Positions 46,842 to 58,159 of a stretch of 64,000 bases of DNA are shown here, piece after piece (the stretch's first letter is position 1; each line of letters begins with the position of its first letter). Origin of the DNA: Aporrectodea caliginosa. Lineage: Eukaryota > Annelida > Clitellata > Crassiclitellata > Lumbricidae. Made by a program: the position numbers and the translations under genes. The stretch is from contig JACEVL010000033.1 of the NCBI GenBank assembly GCA_020284085.1, positions 1,622,501 to 1,686,500 of the forward strand, written 5' to 3'. The notes under the pieces are model-generated. The model ran no database searches. It was not told the DNA's origin and worked only from the letters and a program-made list of their open reading frames with translations.

Positions 46842-47774
46842 CTATTTTAGGCTAAAAGTGTAAACATTTGCTCCATTATCTAAATATCCTGCCACGATCA
46901 GTTATTTCTTTTCGACGTCGTAACACAATCTCCATGGTCTTGGCATCCCCGTTTCTTCTGCTTCATTCGTTGGACAAATGTTTCAATTCCATTTAAGATC
47001 GGAATCCAAGAGAATCACTCTATCATTCCCATAGTCAGCCACAAACACTCGATCGTCTGAATCGAGTGAGATATAACATGGTTTATTTAGATTTCGTGTT
47101 TTATTTGAAGGAGTAAAACGACGGACGACCACCTGTCCATCTCTGGTTACTTCACTTAATACGCTCAACCACTCTCCATTTCTCCAACTTGCATCACTCC
47201 CTGTTGTGTTCTCTTCCATCCACCAGTGAAGGATGATGAAATTACCGATGGATGTTTCCACTGCATGATATGGATTCTTGATGTCTCTTGATAACTGAAT
47301 GGATTCAAAAGTTTCAGCGTCTGATCTGTAGATCATCAGAAGGGACGACGACTCATTGACCAACAACAACTGACTATCAGTAGAAACTGACATAATATGT
47401 GGTAAAAAATCAGTGATCAGCCATTTTACGATTTTGTATTCGTCATTTGTTTCTTTTGTTATCTTCCAGACGCATTTCTTTTCATATTCAGAGACGTAGA
47501 GACAATTGTCTTTCTCACTGGATGCAATGTCAGAGGGATTTTTGATCTCTTTTATTTTGATGTTCTTCTGAAGGCTAAATGGAATTTGATCCTCAAAGAC
47601 ACAAATTACATTTGGAAATGATTGAATGAGGAGGTAGATTTCATTTAGCAGCTTAGTCACTCCGTGAACCTCACTTCTTCCTAAGTCGATTCTCGCAGTG
47701 TAGTTTACGGAAATCTGACACACAACTAAAATGAAAACAAAACGCACGAATAAATGTTTGATTAGCCTATACAT
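46842..47774 (-). pseudogene. Secreted NHL-repeat protein gene with two nonsense codons
   Basis: The open part, 47774-46983, encodes 263 aa starting with a signal or anchor (MYRLIKHLFVRFVFILVVCQ). It continues as a beta-propeller-like chain with NHL-type wording: ISLDSDDRVFVADYGNDRVILLD. A TGA follows DLKWN. The same frame then continues convincingly (NICPTNEAEE, MPRPWRLCYDVEKK), meets a TAA, and goes on with LIVAGYLDNGANVYTF to a final stop at 46842. Such an ending (RLCYDExxxxLIVG...VY) is, from memory, typical of related propeller proteins. The two stops therefore look like disabling mutations in an otherwise continuous single exon. A very short C-terminal truncation that leaves function is possible. 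It lies between the fold-back element and its inverted half-copy. Confidence 0.72.
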
Positions 47775-48299
47775 CGAATTTTTTTTTCTTTTTTTTTCTT
47801 TTACTTTTTATTGTGGGGCTATAATTAGCATCTGACCATTTGCTCTCTCAATGTCTAACATTTATTTATTCATAATTATTTGTTATTGACTCATGAATAA
47901 ATGCCTGGTATACAATTCAATCTATAGCTGTTTGTTTTTATACTTGTCACGTTTTTCTAAACGCCTCTAACTTGTTGTACATCTGCAACTGTCTGTTAAT
48001 CTCATTAGCTACTTCTCAGCAACTGCATTTATGAAACTCGCTGTTCATCTAATAAAAGAGGTCAACCACCTATTCAAGAGAGTGATCCGTTGCGGTTTCC
48101 TGCCCGGATCTTACATAAAAAGGCGTACTAACATTACTAATAACTCAAGCCATCCCTGATTAAATTGACATTACATTTATGAGCAACCGGTACATTCTCT
48201 AACATGCTAATATGTGGACAAAACAAAAACAGCTAGGAACTGAACTTAAAATGTTTGTAAACAAGCTGCGGCCATGTCAACTTGTGTCAGAATAAACGA

Positions 48300-48300
48300 A

Positions 48301-48337
<37 letters not shown>
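48300..48337. repeat. (TTA)n microsatellite
   Basis: 12 TTA units directly before the retroelement end at 48338. Confidence 0.95.
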
Positions 48338-48672
48338 GCCTGCCACTGCTGAAGGAGCCACTCAACTGTCCATGAAGTCGGACGATAGGCTCTTTCAAGC
48401 TATCATAAGAGAACCTTACCATGTTCTCCGAAATTTACTGCCCCCACCCCGCAATAGTGGACATAACCTCCGAGCTAGGACGCATAACTTTACCCTACCT
48501 GAAAAAGACGATCGCAATTACATTTCCCGCATCCTGTATAAGAACACCTACTGACTTAGTCTCTTAGTTTGTGCTGCTCCCATTGAAGCCCCGAACCAAT
48601 TTTGTAGAAGTTGCGTTTGTGTCAGCTTTTGAATTTTAATAAACGACTATTGTATTGTATTGTATTGTACCA
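48338..48672 (+). pseudogene. LINE C-terminal fragment with (TATTG)n tail
   Basis: The frame reads SDDRLFQAIIREPYHVLRNL, LPPPRNSGHNLRARTHNFTL and NYISRILYKNTY before a stop. This matches the ...LLPP...YxLRxRxHNFxLP...NFIxRxLxKD(M) ending of a common LINE group. The tail is TATTG pentamers. A related RPRMHNFTLP piece lies on the minus strand at about 57700. Confidence 0.65.
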
Positions 48673-48689
48673 CTATACAATACAAATGG

Positions 48690-49013
48690 AAATCTATTTC
48701 TATCTTTGATGGAATTTATAAAATCTGATCAAGGAAAAGATAAAGTAGTATCATGCTGACTTCAATGCACGGATTCTGTCGTCATTGGCAACTACAACTA
48801 CAATGAGCGCAATGGTCTTGACTACATGGAATAGCTCACAACCTTTCTTTTTAAGTTCAATAAACTAATTAAAATTTTTTTTAAATTCAACATTATCTTT
48901 TACACATTTAATTTTATACTCTTACGTTGCATGGTTCTCTAACATATGTCTAATAAATTAATATATTGTTATTGTCCGGGGGGTTATTGTCCGGGGGTAA
49001 TTGTCCTAGAACC
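48690..49013 (-). mobile_element. Inverted half-copy of the 45.6-kb fold-back element
   Basis: The terminus GTAATTGTCCTAGAACC at 49013 is the complement of the 45568 end. The segment GACTACATGGAATAGCTCAC (48820) matches, reversed, 45850-45900. The other half is missing and no TSD could be confirmed. Confidence 0.8.
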
Positions 49014-49437
49014 ACTTACCCCGGTACCGTTTTCATTTTAATTCGAATCTGGCTTCTCTAATGGACTACGAGTTCGACTACAGTATAAATTGCTATTCTA
49101 TAGCACTGAAAGCTGTCATGTAATTTAAGTCGTAGGGGCCTACTGTGGTAGTACATTAGCCTATACCTCGTTTCTACGGGCAAAAAACCATAACCCTGTT
49201 TCTACTTGTGAAAAGCCATACCCACGGTTCTTCAGCCAAAAAATATACTACCTGTTCTACAGCCAATCTAGACCAAAGTACAGATCAAAGTTGTAATGAT
49301 GTCATAAGTTCCAATACAGACAGGCAGGCGAACAAACAGACAGACAGACATACCGACAGACAGACAGACACCCACACATACAAACAGAGCTATGTGGGCG
49401 TTGCAATTGTGTTTAACAGTATATTGCGGACAATACA

Positions 49438-49672
49438 GTGTGAGGCGCGGTGGTGTAGGGGTATGTTCGGTGCCTTTCAGCCGGAAGATTGCGGGTTCTA
49501 ATCCACCTGAAGCCGCCGCGTAGGGACCCTGGGCAGTGGGCAAGTCCTTTACTCGCAATTGCTCATGCGCTTTGGCGTGAAACTCCGATTCAGTGTCCGT
49601 GCTGTATTCGTGAGCGCCTCTGAGTAGAAATCTTGAAGGGGCGCTATATAAATATCTGAAATGAATGAATGA
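49438..49672 (+). mobile_element. SINE with CR1/L2-like tail, (AATG)n
   Basis: The full 25.1-kb-family SINE: GAGGCGCGGTGGTGTAGGGG, GATTGCGGGTTCTAATCC, GTAGGGACCCTGGGCA (with an 8-bp duplication GGGCAGTG), GAGCGCCTCTGAGTAG, GGGGCGCTATATAAATATC, tail AATGAATG. Confidence 0.85.
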
Positions 49673-49807
49673 TACGATAGTCATAGCAATATAATAATTA
49701 TGAGGTTTAGATATTTTAAGGCTGTATTGTTCTTATTGAGTCTTTTGAATTGTCTTATGATGTCTTAGGCCTAATCGCAAACTCCAAATTCCAAAAGCGC
49801 TACTCAA

Positions 49808-49980
49808 AATCCACCTGAAGCCGCCGCGTAGGGACCCTGGGCAAGTCCTTCACTCGCAACTGCTCATGCGCTTCGGCGTGAAACTCCGATTCAGTGTCCG
49901 CGCTGTATAGCCGGGAGCGCCTCTGAGTAGAAAGCTTGAAGGGGCGCTATAACAAGTGCTCATACATACATACAATACAA
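49808..49980 (+). mobile_element. 5'-truncated SINE copy
   Basis: Starts inside the body (CCACCTGAAGCCGCCGCGTA) and ends GGGGCGCTATAACAAGTGC with an (ATAC)n tail. It lacks the tRNA-like head. Confidence 0.82.
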
Positions 49981-49999
49981 GACAAACCCCACCCAAACC

Positions 50000-51940
50000 C
50001 AAGTCCGCATCGCTACTACTTCTGCCGTTACAACTTACAGCCTTAGCTGGGAGGCCAGAACACACACACAATGGGAAGACGACACACGCCAAACGGTACA
50101 AGGCCCACACCTACTCTGCTTTGAAACCCCAAAATCATTTGCATACTCTTTGGCTACATGGGCAAAGGCTATGTTAGACTATAGCAGTAGTTCGTCTAGT
50201 TACAGATGGTGAGACAATACACAGCCAATGGGAAGACGCACTAGCAACCCAAACGCGTGGCGCTTTAGAAGTTATGCCAAAGTATGTCGAACTTAGTCCC
50301 TTTCTTAAATGGACTTATCGTAAGTTACTTATATATTAGGAAACGGATTTTGAGCTTGACATGGAACATAATAAGTGGTTCTAGCATGTATAACGGTTTG
50401 AGACTGATGAAAGTGAACATTAACCCTGGCCCTTTGTTTGAGATGCTGCGGTTGGCGCTTTAGAAGCCACAAGAATCTATACGAAACAGTATTTCGTACT
50501 CGCCCTAGCTATGTTTCAAATAATTTCGAGAAAGCTTTGAAAACTTACAGCTTGTGAAATTCAAAACATAAAACTTTTGGAAAACTTACTAAAAAACTTA
50601 AAATTATGTGAAACTCATAATTGCTGCGAAACTTGAGAAACCTAAAACATGAGAAACCTTTAACTTGGGAACCTTAAAACTTGATAAACTTGAAACTTGA
50701 TAAACTTAAAACTTTTGAAAAATTACAACTTTGTTAAACTTAAAAAAAACTTGAGAAACTTACAAACTTGCAATGGGAACTATTCACAAAACATATATCG
50801 CTTTAGAAGTTACATGTACAACAACCCTGCACTGTAAAAAATCCCGTTTTTAAAGGGGTCTCTACGTTTTTATACGATATTTCTACGTAAAAAAAACGGA
50901 GAAACCTCCGTAAAGAACTTTAACAGCGAAACTCCGCTCTGTTAAGGTTAAACGCCCGCTTTTGGGATGGTTTGCTCACGAAATAGTATTGTATCAGTGT
51001 ATCAAAAAGTAGTCCTCGTAAGTACTTCTATTAACCGCCTAAAAATAATTACAAAATAATTATAAGAAGTGAGTAGGCCTAAACATTTTGTTTTTGTTTT
51101 ATTATTTAATTTTGTCCACAAGTGAAACAGTATTATGTGAAAAATTGCTTTTAGAAGTTAATTACAGCCAAATTACTTAGAGACGAATGCGCATTAGTAC
51201 CTCATTAGTAAGGATCCTTAACAAGGGCCGTCGCCGCACATAGGCCTTATAACAGTTAGGCTAGATCACACAAAGCACCAAAAATTGTAAGCGATAATTA
51301 TTTATTATTCAGTACGTTTGATAATATTTTGTATTTCGTTTATCTTTAACTATTAGATCTCTCCAAGTGAAAATAAATATCGCTAATTAATCTGGTCGAA
51401 TCCATATTCAGCCAAAAAAAATGATCAAATATCCGGGTAATTTCCGGCAGAAATGCCAAACGGCCCCATCCTACTGTTAATTCTTTTCTAACTGTCTATT
51501 GCCTTATTTGCTTGTGTCTCTATTTTTGTCTGTCTGCCATTCTGAGCTTGTCTTCTGTGTTTACATCTCGCAACCGACATTTTTATTCCATAGGCCTATT
51601 CTTTCTTTATACTTGATTTCATCATTGTCGGTGCATGAACAACTTCCATGCGTTTGTTTTCTGTAGGACTCATCATAGGTAAACGCCAAAATCATTTTCA
51701 ACCCTGTCTTAGTCTTAACCGTATTTAATATAGCGCCTATTTTGAACCTAAATCTCTATCTCCCGACTTTTCTTCAGCCTGCCTCTTTGAATATGAATTT
51801 TCGTTTATTTTTCACTCTATTCGAATAAATTAACGGTCTATTTTTCCCGTTTCAATATCAAGCTGACTTTTACCAGCGCTGTCTTAGATATTTCATTAAT
51901 CTAAGCCATTCATGTTGATTTTGTTTTGGGTTTTCGAAGA
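50000..51940. other. No gene seen; AACTTGA-rich stretch
   Basis: 50530-50780 is a degenerate array of AAACTTGA/AAACTTAAAA units of about 10-20 bp. 50832-50930 has an inverted-repeat-like end (CTACGTTTTTATACG / CGTAAAAAAAACGGAG). The rest is unremarkable. Confidence 0.5.
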
Positions 51941-51946
51941 ATGCGT

Positions 51947-52345
51947 TCAAAGATACTTGCCAACTGCTTTCTTGAATTGATTGATATCAATGTTGATCAA
52001 TTTCGATTTTATGATATCAGAAGAACAAGTGCCATCTACGGTTGGTCGAACACTTGCAAGACCAAATAATACATCTATCAGAAGATTCGATTCGTGCAGC
52101 GTCTGAATATATTCGAGGGCTGCTTGTGATTGACACCAGATCCAAACGACCACAGTCTGCCTGTCCAAATGAGAGTTAAGAATTTCTATGCCTTCATCCC
52201 TCAGTTGACTGATGAGTTTATCAGTTTGACGTGACCTTGGTTTGGTTCTGCTTCCAAACTCTTTGATTTTCTGATGAAGTAGCTGAGTTGCCATTGACGC
52301 TGTACACATCACACCACGAGTTTGCACTACGATTTTTATTACACC
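51947..52345 (-). CDS. CARD-protein gene, last exon (C-terminal domain)
   Basis: Acceptor GATTTCAG|GTGTAATA and stop at 51947. 132 codons join in phase 1 with the CARD exon (ENGG-G-VIKIVVQ). After a linker with KPRSRQTDKLISQLRDEG comes a compact segment: TVVVWIWCQSQAALEYIQTL, LLIDVLFGL and IKSKLINIDINQFKKAVGK. It resembles the small alpha-beta segment (G-S-V-x-V-x-I/L-x-C...AL) that follows death-fold domains in many invertebrate signalling proteins. I cannot name it firmly; a TRADD-N-like fold is a guess. Confidence 0.68.
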   Translation of the reverse strand, partial: GVIKIVVQTRGVMCTASMATQLLHQKIKEFGSRTKPRSRQTDKLISQLRDEGIEILNSHLDRQTVVVWIWCQSQAALEYIQTLHESNLLIDVLFGLASVRPTVDGTCSSDIIKSKLINIDINQFKKAVGKYL

Positions 52346-52986
52346 TGAAATCAAAACCAATGCATTTCAAACGCCAGATAAACTCACTCAGAAATAGTTT
52401 TAGATAAGTGCAGGTGAATCAAATATATTCTTTAGTTTGAATATACGTGACCAATACGGAGTTGCGTCTAATTTAAGTGAAAATACATATTATTATGGAC
52501 ATTTTCATAAAGAGTAATAGCATGCTTTTTCAAATAATAATAATGTGTCATCAATGCTCATATATTTATAACGCGCAAATTTCTGAAATCGCGTAGAAAA
52601 GCAAATACTCGGATGAAGCAATATCAACAGTCAGCGAAATAGGGCCTACATGGTAATCTACTTTCTTTATAGTGGCCATAGCCTATTGTCAGATTGGTTT
52701 TATAACGAACCTTCGGAATCTAAGTTGGCTCTGGAAGTAATGTATTATAAACTTTCAATAGGGCCTATAAAGATTCCACAAGTTTTAACAACTTTTAACT
52801 GGAGCTGTGATTGTAAATTATACAATGGCTAGTACATGATGCGAAATGGCATAGTTAATTAGAGAAATTATTTACGGTCTCGGAACGATCTTAATGTAAT
52901 TCGATACAAATGCTTTTCTGGTACTATCATACTGGAAAGCGAAATATTTTAATTATAAGCCCTTTTGTAAAGTTTGCACTTCAAAC

Positions 52987-53274
52987 CTCCTCCGTTTTCT
53001 ATGATCCTTGCCACTGTCTTCTGATTGGTTTGTCGAAGACATTTTACGAAATTTGAAAACTTTGCCTCGCTGAAGGATCTCGTGTTTTTCAAAAGTTCTG
53101 CGTTCTTATTTCGGTTTGAGCGTTGTCGTTGAATGAAGTGACTTTTTTCTTTTGTTATGCAGTTGCGAGAGACCAATGAAGCGATTAACTCGTCATTTGG
53201 TTGAATATTTTCTAGGAGATAATTTCTGTTGTTTCTAATGATTGAAGATAGTTTCTTGGTTTTTCCATAGAAAT
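52987..53274 (-). CDS. CARD-domain exon
   Basis: 288 nt between acceptor TTTTTAG|AT and donor GGAG|GTTTGA. It encodes IIRNNRNYLLENIQPNDELI, VSRNCITKEKSHFIQ, NKNAELLKNTRSFSEAKF and VKCLRQTNQKTVARIIENGG. This is the IRxNRxxLVExIxP...L...LT...I...R...LL...FxxCLRxTxQxxVAxxL pattern of a caspase-recruitment domain over about 85 residues. CARDs recruit partner CARDs in apoptotic and innate-immune complexes in the cytosol. The upstream exon was not found. The 641-bp intron to the last exon is ordinary. No stops or gaps are seen, so the gene looks functional. Confidence 0.78.
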
Positions 53275-53342
53275 CTAAAAAGACACGAACGATGGGCCTA
53301 ACTACTTTTGAATGGCATCATAGCTTTGTTACAGTGCAAACT

Positions 53343-53392
<50 letters not shown>

Positions 53393-53393
53393 T

Positions 53394-53475
<82 letters not shown>

Positions 53476-53476
53476 T

Positions 53477-53530
<54 letters not shown>

Positions 53531-53548
53531 TATCGTCATCATCATCAT
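53343..53548. repeat. (ATC)n microsatellite
   Basis: About 68 ATC units with a few ATT/TTC interruptions, 70 bp upstream (in transcript sense) of the CARD exon. Confidence 0.97.
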
Positions 53549-53714
53549 GTTTGTCCGAAGTAAATAGAAACCTCTGCTGACTGTAGATTAGACAGAAGTG
53601 ATGAAGTTTATTCAACTCGAAAAACAACATTAAGCCAGTCTTGTCTGACTCGTCTAAATGCAGGACGGTATAATCTATTAGGCACACAGGTAGTGTCACT
53701 GGAGCCTACGAATA

Positions 53715-54093
53715 GGGTTGCCACCTTTTGGAAATAGGAAGTCGGGACGCAATTTTTTCTCGTATAGGAATTCAGCATTGGAGGGCAAGAATTTTTTTCC
53801 CAACTCCGAGAAAAAATTTCTGATGACTTTTTTTTTTTTTTGCTTTTTCGTCTATTTAGTCTCAGAATTCCTCTCCTTATTGTCAGAAACCCCAATTTTG
53901 CGCCCCTGTCTCTGTTTCTCTAAATTTCTCTATTTTTCTGTAAAAACCACGTAAATTAGGAAGATTTTCGCATGTTCAGTCAAAAAACCTAAAAGTCGGG
54001 ACATTTGGCTGTCCCGACTAGGTCAAGTCGGGACTCGGGACATTTACCTCGAAATCGGGACTGTCCCGACAAAGTCGGGACGGGTGGCAACCC
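53715..54093. mobile_element. Small TIR element flanked by TA
   Basis: 379 bp from GGGTTGCCACC to GGTGGCAACCC, flanked by TA on both sides (53713-53714 and 54094-54095). The inner region near the ends reiterates AGTCGGGAC. A centre segment (GGCAAGAATTTTTTTCCC, TGCTTTTTCGTC, TTTTGCGCCCC) matches the hAT MITE at 24.7 kb. A TA target would fit Tc1/mariner-like MITEs, but TA may be chance. Confidence 0.65.
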
Positions 54094-54099
54094 TACCTA

Positions 54100-55285
54100 T
54101 AGGCCTACCTACGAACCTTTCAGGGGCCTACGCATTGCGCAAGTCTGAAAATGAGATAATGAAAAAATAAGTGTTATCATTGAATTTGAGGAGAAAATGA
54201 AAAATGAAATTTTAAATTATAATTGATTAATCTGTATAACTATACTGAAATAGTTTAACATTAAGATATTACTCAAGGTTACGTTAAGCTGGGCAAATTT
54301 TGCAAACTTTTCAGCTCTTTACATTAGCAAAATCACGTAATTATAACGTAGGCTACTTCATAAGACATAGCCTGATTATTTAAATTAAAACTATTAACTT
54401 AGAAACTTTTAATGCTGTGCGGTCGTGAAATATACATACAATTTTTTTTAAAGCAGTCGCCATTATGTAAGAACTAAGAAGACGAGTAAAAGTAACACCA
54501 GGAATATTGCATTTGGATAATAAATAACATTTATTGGCCGAGATCTGGTCATTTTCTCTGAATTTTGAAAGATTTCATATTTCTAACCTTGAAATGACCC
54601 TCAAATTAATGAGCTTGAATTTAGTGTCTATTTTTCAGATATAACTCTCGTCCATTCAAACAAAAGAAAGACACTTAATCCAAATCGGACTATTCTTTCG
54701 AATTTTGTGATAAAGAGTGTAGATTGAGAATTGACCCGAGTTCCATGTCCCGAGGCTATGGAGTCTATGAATAACACAGACTTCAGGCGTCACTATAGAA
54801 GTTACCAACTAAGGAGCTCACGCTCGTCTACCTCCTATTTCTGGTCTCCTGGAAAACGGAACGGTTTTTGTTTTCCGACTGGAAGTGAAAATGCCTGTCT
54901 TTCTTGGGAGATTTCAGGATAACAGCTGTCCAGTTATCCTCTACGAGGCACTGTATTGTATAGGATAAACACATTAAACAGCTGTCTTCTCTCTACGAGG
55001 ATAACTGGACAGCAGAGGCATCGTATTCTACGATATCATTCCAATCGTCGTTGGTCATCTTTGATCCTACATTGTCCACAGTGTCAACTGTTAACGGTTA
55101 ACTTTTGATGGCGCTTTTGTGAGGTACTTAAAATGCAGTGTGTCAAATGTATGGAGAACTAGCTAACCATACTATTATGAGCCACAATAATGAACTCCGA
55201 ACTTTTCATATTATTTTAGAATATTGTATTATAGTAATCCCTTGTGGTTGAGGTAAATAAGTTTGACAATAATAATATATTGAGG
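54100..55285. other. No gene seen; inverted repeat at 54930-55012
   Basis: GCTGTCCAGTTATCCTCTAC (54927) is inverted at about 54993-55015 (ACGAGGATAACTGGACAGC). No coding signal. Confidence 0.5.
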
Positions 55286-55289
55286 ACAT

Positions 55290-55510
55290 CTAACCTCTCA
55301 GGTGACGCCAGATTGCCGCCTTGAACCGTTGTCTGGTAATTCTTCGACTGAAGCAAACGTCGACTGATATAAGAGACCTAATAACTTCGTCGTCTCTCTG
55401 CTTTGTTGGCGAATTCAAGGTCCAATGCAGATAGGACTTTTGTAAGATAATGTCCAAGATCTCCAGTGGAAGATCGTACAGCTTAAATAGAAACAGATGC
55501 GACTTTAACA
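55290..55510 (-). CDS. Possible terminal exon, F-box-like
   Basis: Acceptor TTTTTCAG|TG and stop at 55290. About 73 residues read KLYDLPLEILDIILQKSYLH, then VIRSLISVDVCFSRRIT and FKAAIWRHLRG. LPLEILDIIL followed by a leucine/valine segment and SVDVCF-x-R resembles an F-box (LPxEILxxIFxxL...SxVCxxxR). No partner exon was located, and the length between the halves is long for an F-box. Low confidence. Confidence 0.33.
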
Positions 55511-55763
55511 CTGAAAAACGGTGTTGGATATAGATTAGTTTGTTTGGAATTTTATTTGGACATCAAAAAAGGCAAAATAGCTTATCATGGTTTTAAAAGC
55601 GTTTCAAAAACCTTTGAACCACTACAATTGACATGATATTCCTAGCAGCACAATCTTCAAGGGATCATGTTAAACCTACTGATATCCATTGGCATCGTGT
55701 CGTCATTCGTATCGTACTATACTACTACTACCACCACTACTACTTCTGATGCTGTTGTTGTTG

Positions 55764-55804
<41 letters not shown>

Positions 55805-56049
55805 AGTACTACTACAGACCTGCTGCGCGACAATCTACACTGGCTGCGTGTTCCCCAGCGGATCACCTACAAGCTGTGCTTGATAGCCTACAAATCGTTG
55901 AATGACTGTATGCCAGAATATATCTCAGACTTCTGCATTCGGGTAGCAGACAACCGGAACAGAAGTCGGCTACGATCCTCATCAAAAAACCTGTTACAGG
56001 TCCCGCGGTCTTCTACGAGGTTCGGCGAATGTTCCTTCTCTGTCGCAGG

Positions 56050-57934
56050 CAGAGGCGGATTAAGGCATGTTCAACATGTTCGGCCGAACAGGGGCCCCCA
56101 CACTTAAGGGGCCCCCACACATTGAAACGAAATTTGTTCCAAATAGTTTTTAATTATTGTTATTTGTTAAATCTAATAAACTTAGTAAAATTAACAAAAA
56201 CTCAGAATAAATTATTCGAAACTGCTCATTTTAATATAGACAAAAACACAACTTTTGCACTTGTGTTCGCCTCTATTAAAACTTTCATTATCAGGCAGAT
56301 TCATCTCAAAATCAGCCGAAAATGAAATGATTCAGCGTGCTGACCTATAGCAAAGTCATTTAATTTTCTCATGAACAGACAAATGAAACATCACCGAAAC
56401 TGTTCCTCTACCGGTTAATCGCAAAAAAGAGACTCAAGGACACCTTTCCAAATGTTGAGATAGCACTGCGAATTTACCTTGGTCTGATGGTGACAAACTA
56501 CAGCAGTGAACGTTCGTTTTCAAAACCCACATTGATTAAACACAGTTTGAGAACGTCAATGTCGGAAGACACACTCGTGAGTTTGACATTGTTGAGCATC
56601 GAAAGTGACATACAATACAGTACCATACTTAAAAAATTCAAAAGTGCACGTTGAAGCCGAGCAACCATTAAGAGCCATACGCAGACTGGAAGAGGCAAGT
56701 GTTCAGTTTAGAGCGAATATGAGGAGGTAGAGAGTTTCAGATGGAGGGACCGGCAACTGTGACAAGACAAGACCTGTACCATGAACAACATATAGGCCTA
56801 TACTTTCCAGCAGATGCTGATCGAAGAGAGGATCGCGGTCTTTAACAAAGTTGCAGGGTGTGACCATGGAAGATAAGTAGGAAGGCAGATGATCTGCACG
56901 TGCTTTCTACATGAGGAGTGCCAGCTTGAAGTGGACACGCTCACAGATAGGAAGCCAGTGTAGAGAACGAAGAGCAGGCGTGATATGGTCTCGGTAAGAG
57001 AGTCCAAGACACAACTAGTCTTGCAGCCTGATGCAGTATTCTAGTTAGAGGAAGCAGTGTGCATTCAGGGAGACCATGGAGTACCGAGTTGCAGTAGTCA
57101 AGTCACGTCAGAATAAGGGAGCGTATCAGTGTTTTCAGTTATGCTGAGTCAAGAGTATCCTGAACGTGAGCTACATTTTGACGACATATAGCCTAATTGA
57201 TTAATTTGCAAGTCAAAAGGCTCGAAAAAAGTGTGTGTGTAAATTCCATGACAATTTGAGCGATATTGATTGTCATTGTCAATTCATAATTTGTTGTTGC
57301 TCTTAACTCTCTAACTGTTAGTTTTTCTACAAAATGTAAACTGCAAACACTGTGACCAATCAGTTAAGACTATATTGTTAGCCTAAGCCTATTAGGCCTA
57401 TTTTTATTTTCTGTATTGTACACGTGGTAAGCCTGCAACCGTAATATTGTTATACCATGAGACACGAGTCACTCCAATATTGTTAAACCGTAAAAGATCA
57501 ATCCATCAATATTCGTTTAATTCAGCAAATCCAGTTGTCACGAACACACCTGGTTACAAGCAACACCAAATAGCTGTAGAGCCGAGCTTGAGTTAGTTAT
57601 TCAAGACAATTAAAGTGATTATGCGACAATTAATATATATCTTTGAAGAATTAAGACTCGCGTAATGTAGTTACGCTTATTCTTGGTGGGAGGGTGAAAT
57701 TGTGCATTCTAGGACGTAGGCATAAACATGTATGCTTTACGTTAAAGTCTTTAGCACTTGACTGGATAATTATAAACCCTACTGATATTGTACAAAAAGA
57801 AAGACGGCATGAATTAATAATATAAAAATATAACATGTTTTATGTGTACTTTTGTTGTGATTCTGTGGGGCTGGGCCCCCCACAGGGCCACAGTTTTACT
57901 GAACAGGGCCCCCACATATGTTAATCCGGCCCTG
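56050..57934 (+). mobile_element. hAT element, 8-bp TSD
   Basis: 1885 bp from CAGAGGCGGATTAAGG to GTTAATCCGGCCCTG (inverted CAGGGCCGGATTAAC), with perfect TSD GTCGCAGG (56042-56049 and 57935-57942) in a LINE coding sequence. Plus-strand 56430-56654 encodes a hAT C-terminus. The right half contains minus-strand LINE debris (about 56700-57100 and RPRMHNFTLP near 57700), so the element carries older nested insertions or captured sequence. Confidence 0.9.
56430..56654 (+). pseudogene. hAT transposase C-terminal fragment
   Basis: 75 codons: RLKDTFPNVEIALRIYLGL, MVTNYSSERSFSKPTLIKHS, MSEDTLVSLTLLSIESDI. This is the FPN-x-xIALRIxLxLPVSNCSSERSFSKLKxIKxxLRSTM...RLxxLxLLSIExDL region, the dimerisation domain of ZMYM/hAT-type transposases. 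The upstream transposase frame is not continuous. Confidence 0.82.
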
Positions 57935-58122
57935 GTCGCAGGACCTACTGCATGGAACAGTCTTCCAGACCATGTAAAGAATGCGCCATCTCTGGAGACA
58001 TTTAAATCAAAGCTCAAGACCTATCTGTTTAAACAATCATATGACTGTGATTGATTTTTTGAACTCATGTACAGCGCCCTTTCCTTCGGCCTCGGCTGTG
58101 CTACGGCGCTATAGAAATCGTC

Positions 58123-58123
<1 letters not shown>

Positions 58124-58159
<36 letters not shown>

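Larger units (their letters stand above)
55804..58123 (+). pseudogene. CR1/L2-like LINE C-terminus split by a hAT element
   Basis: The left part (to 56049) reads LLRDNLHWLRVPQRITYKL, AYKSLNDCMPEYISDFC and LRSSSKNLLQVPRSST, up to FSVAG. The right part (from 57943) resumes at PTAWNSLPDHVKNAPSLETF, KSKLKTYLFKQ, then a stop and the tail GCTACGGCGCTATAGAAATC with (TTA)n. Removing the insert plus one TSD restores FSVAG-P-TAWNSLP exactly. The 5' end abuts CTG/CTA trinucleotides at 55722-55812. Confidence 0.87.

Noticed and set aside
49268..49684. 138-aa minus-strand ORF
   Set aside because: It runs antisense through a SINE, and its wording (SRFLLRGAHEYSTD) recurs antisense in the other SINE copies.
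50832..50960. TIR element near 50.85 kb
   Set aside because: A local inverted repeat exists, but no matching outer end or TSD could be found.
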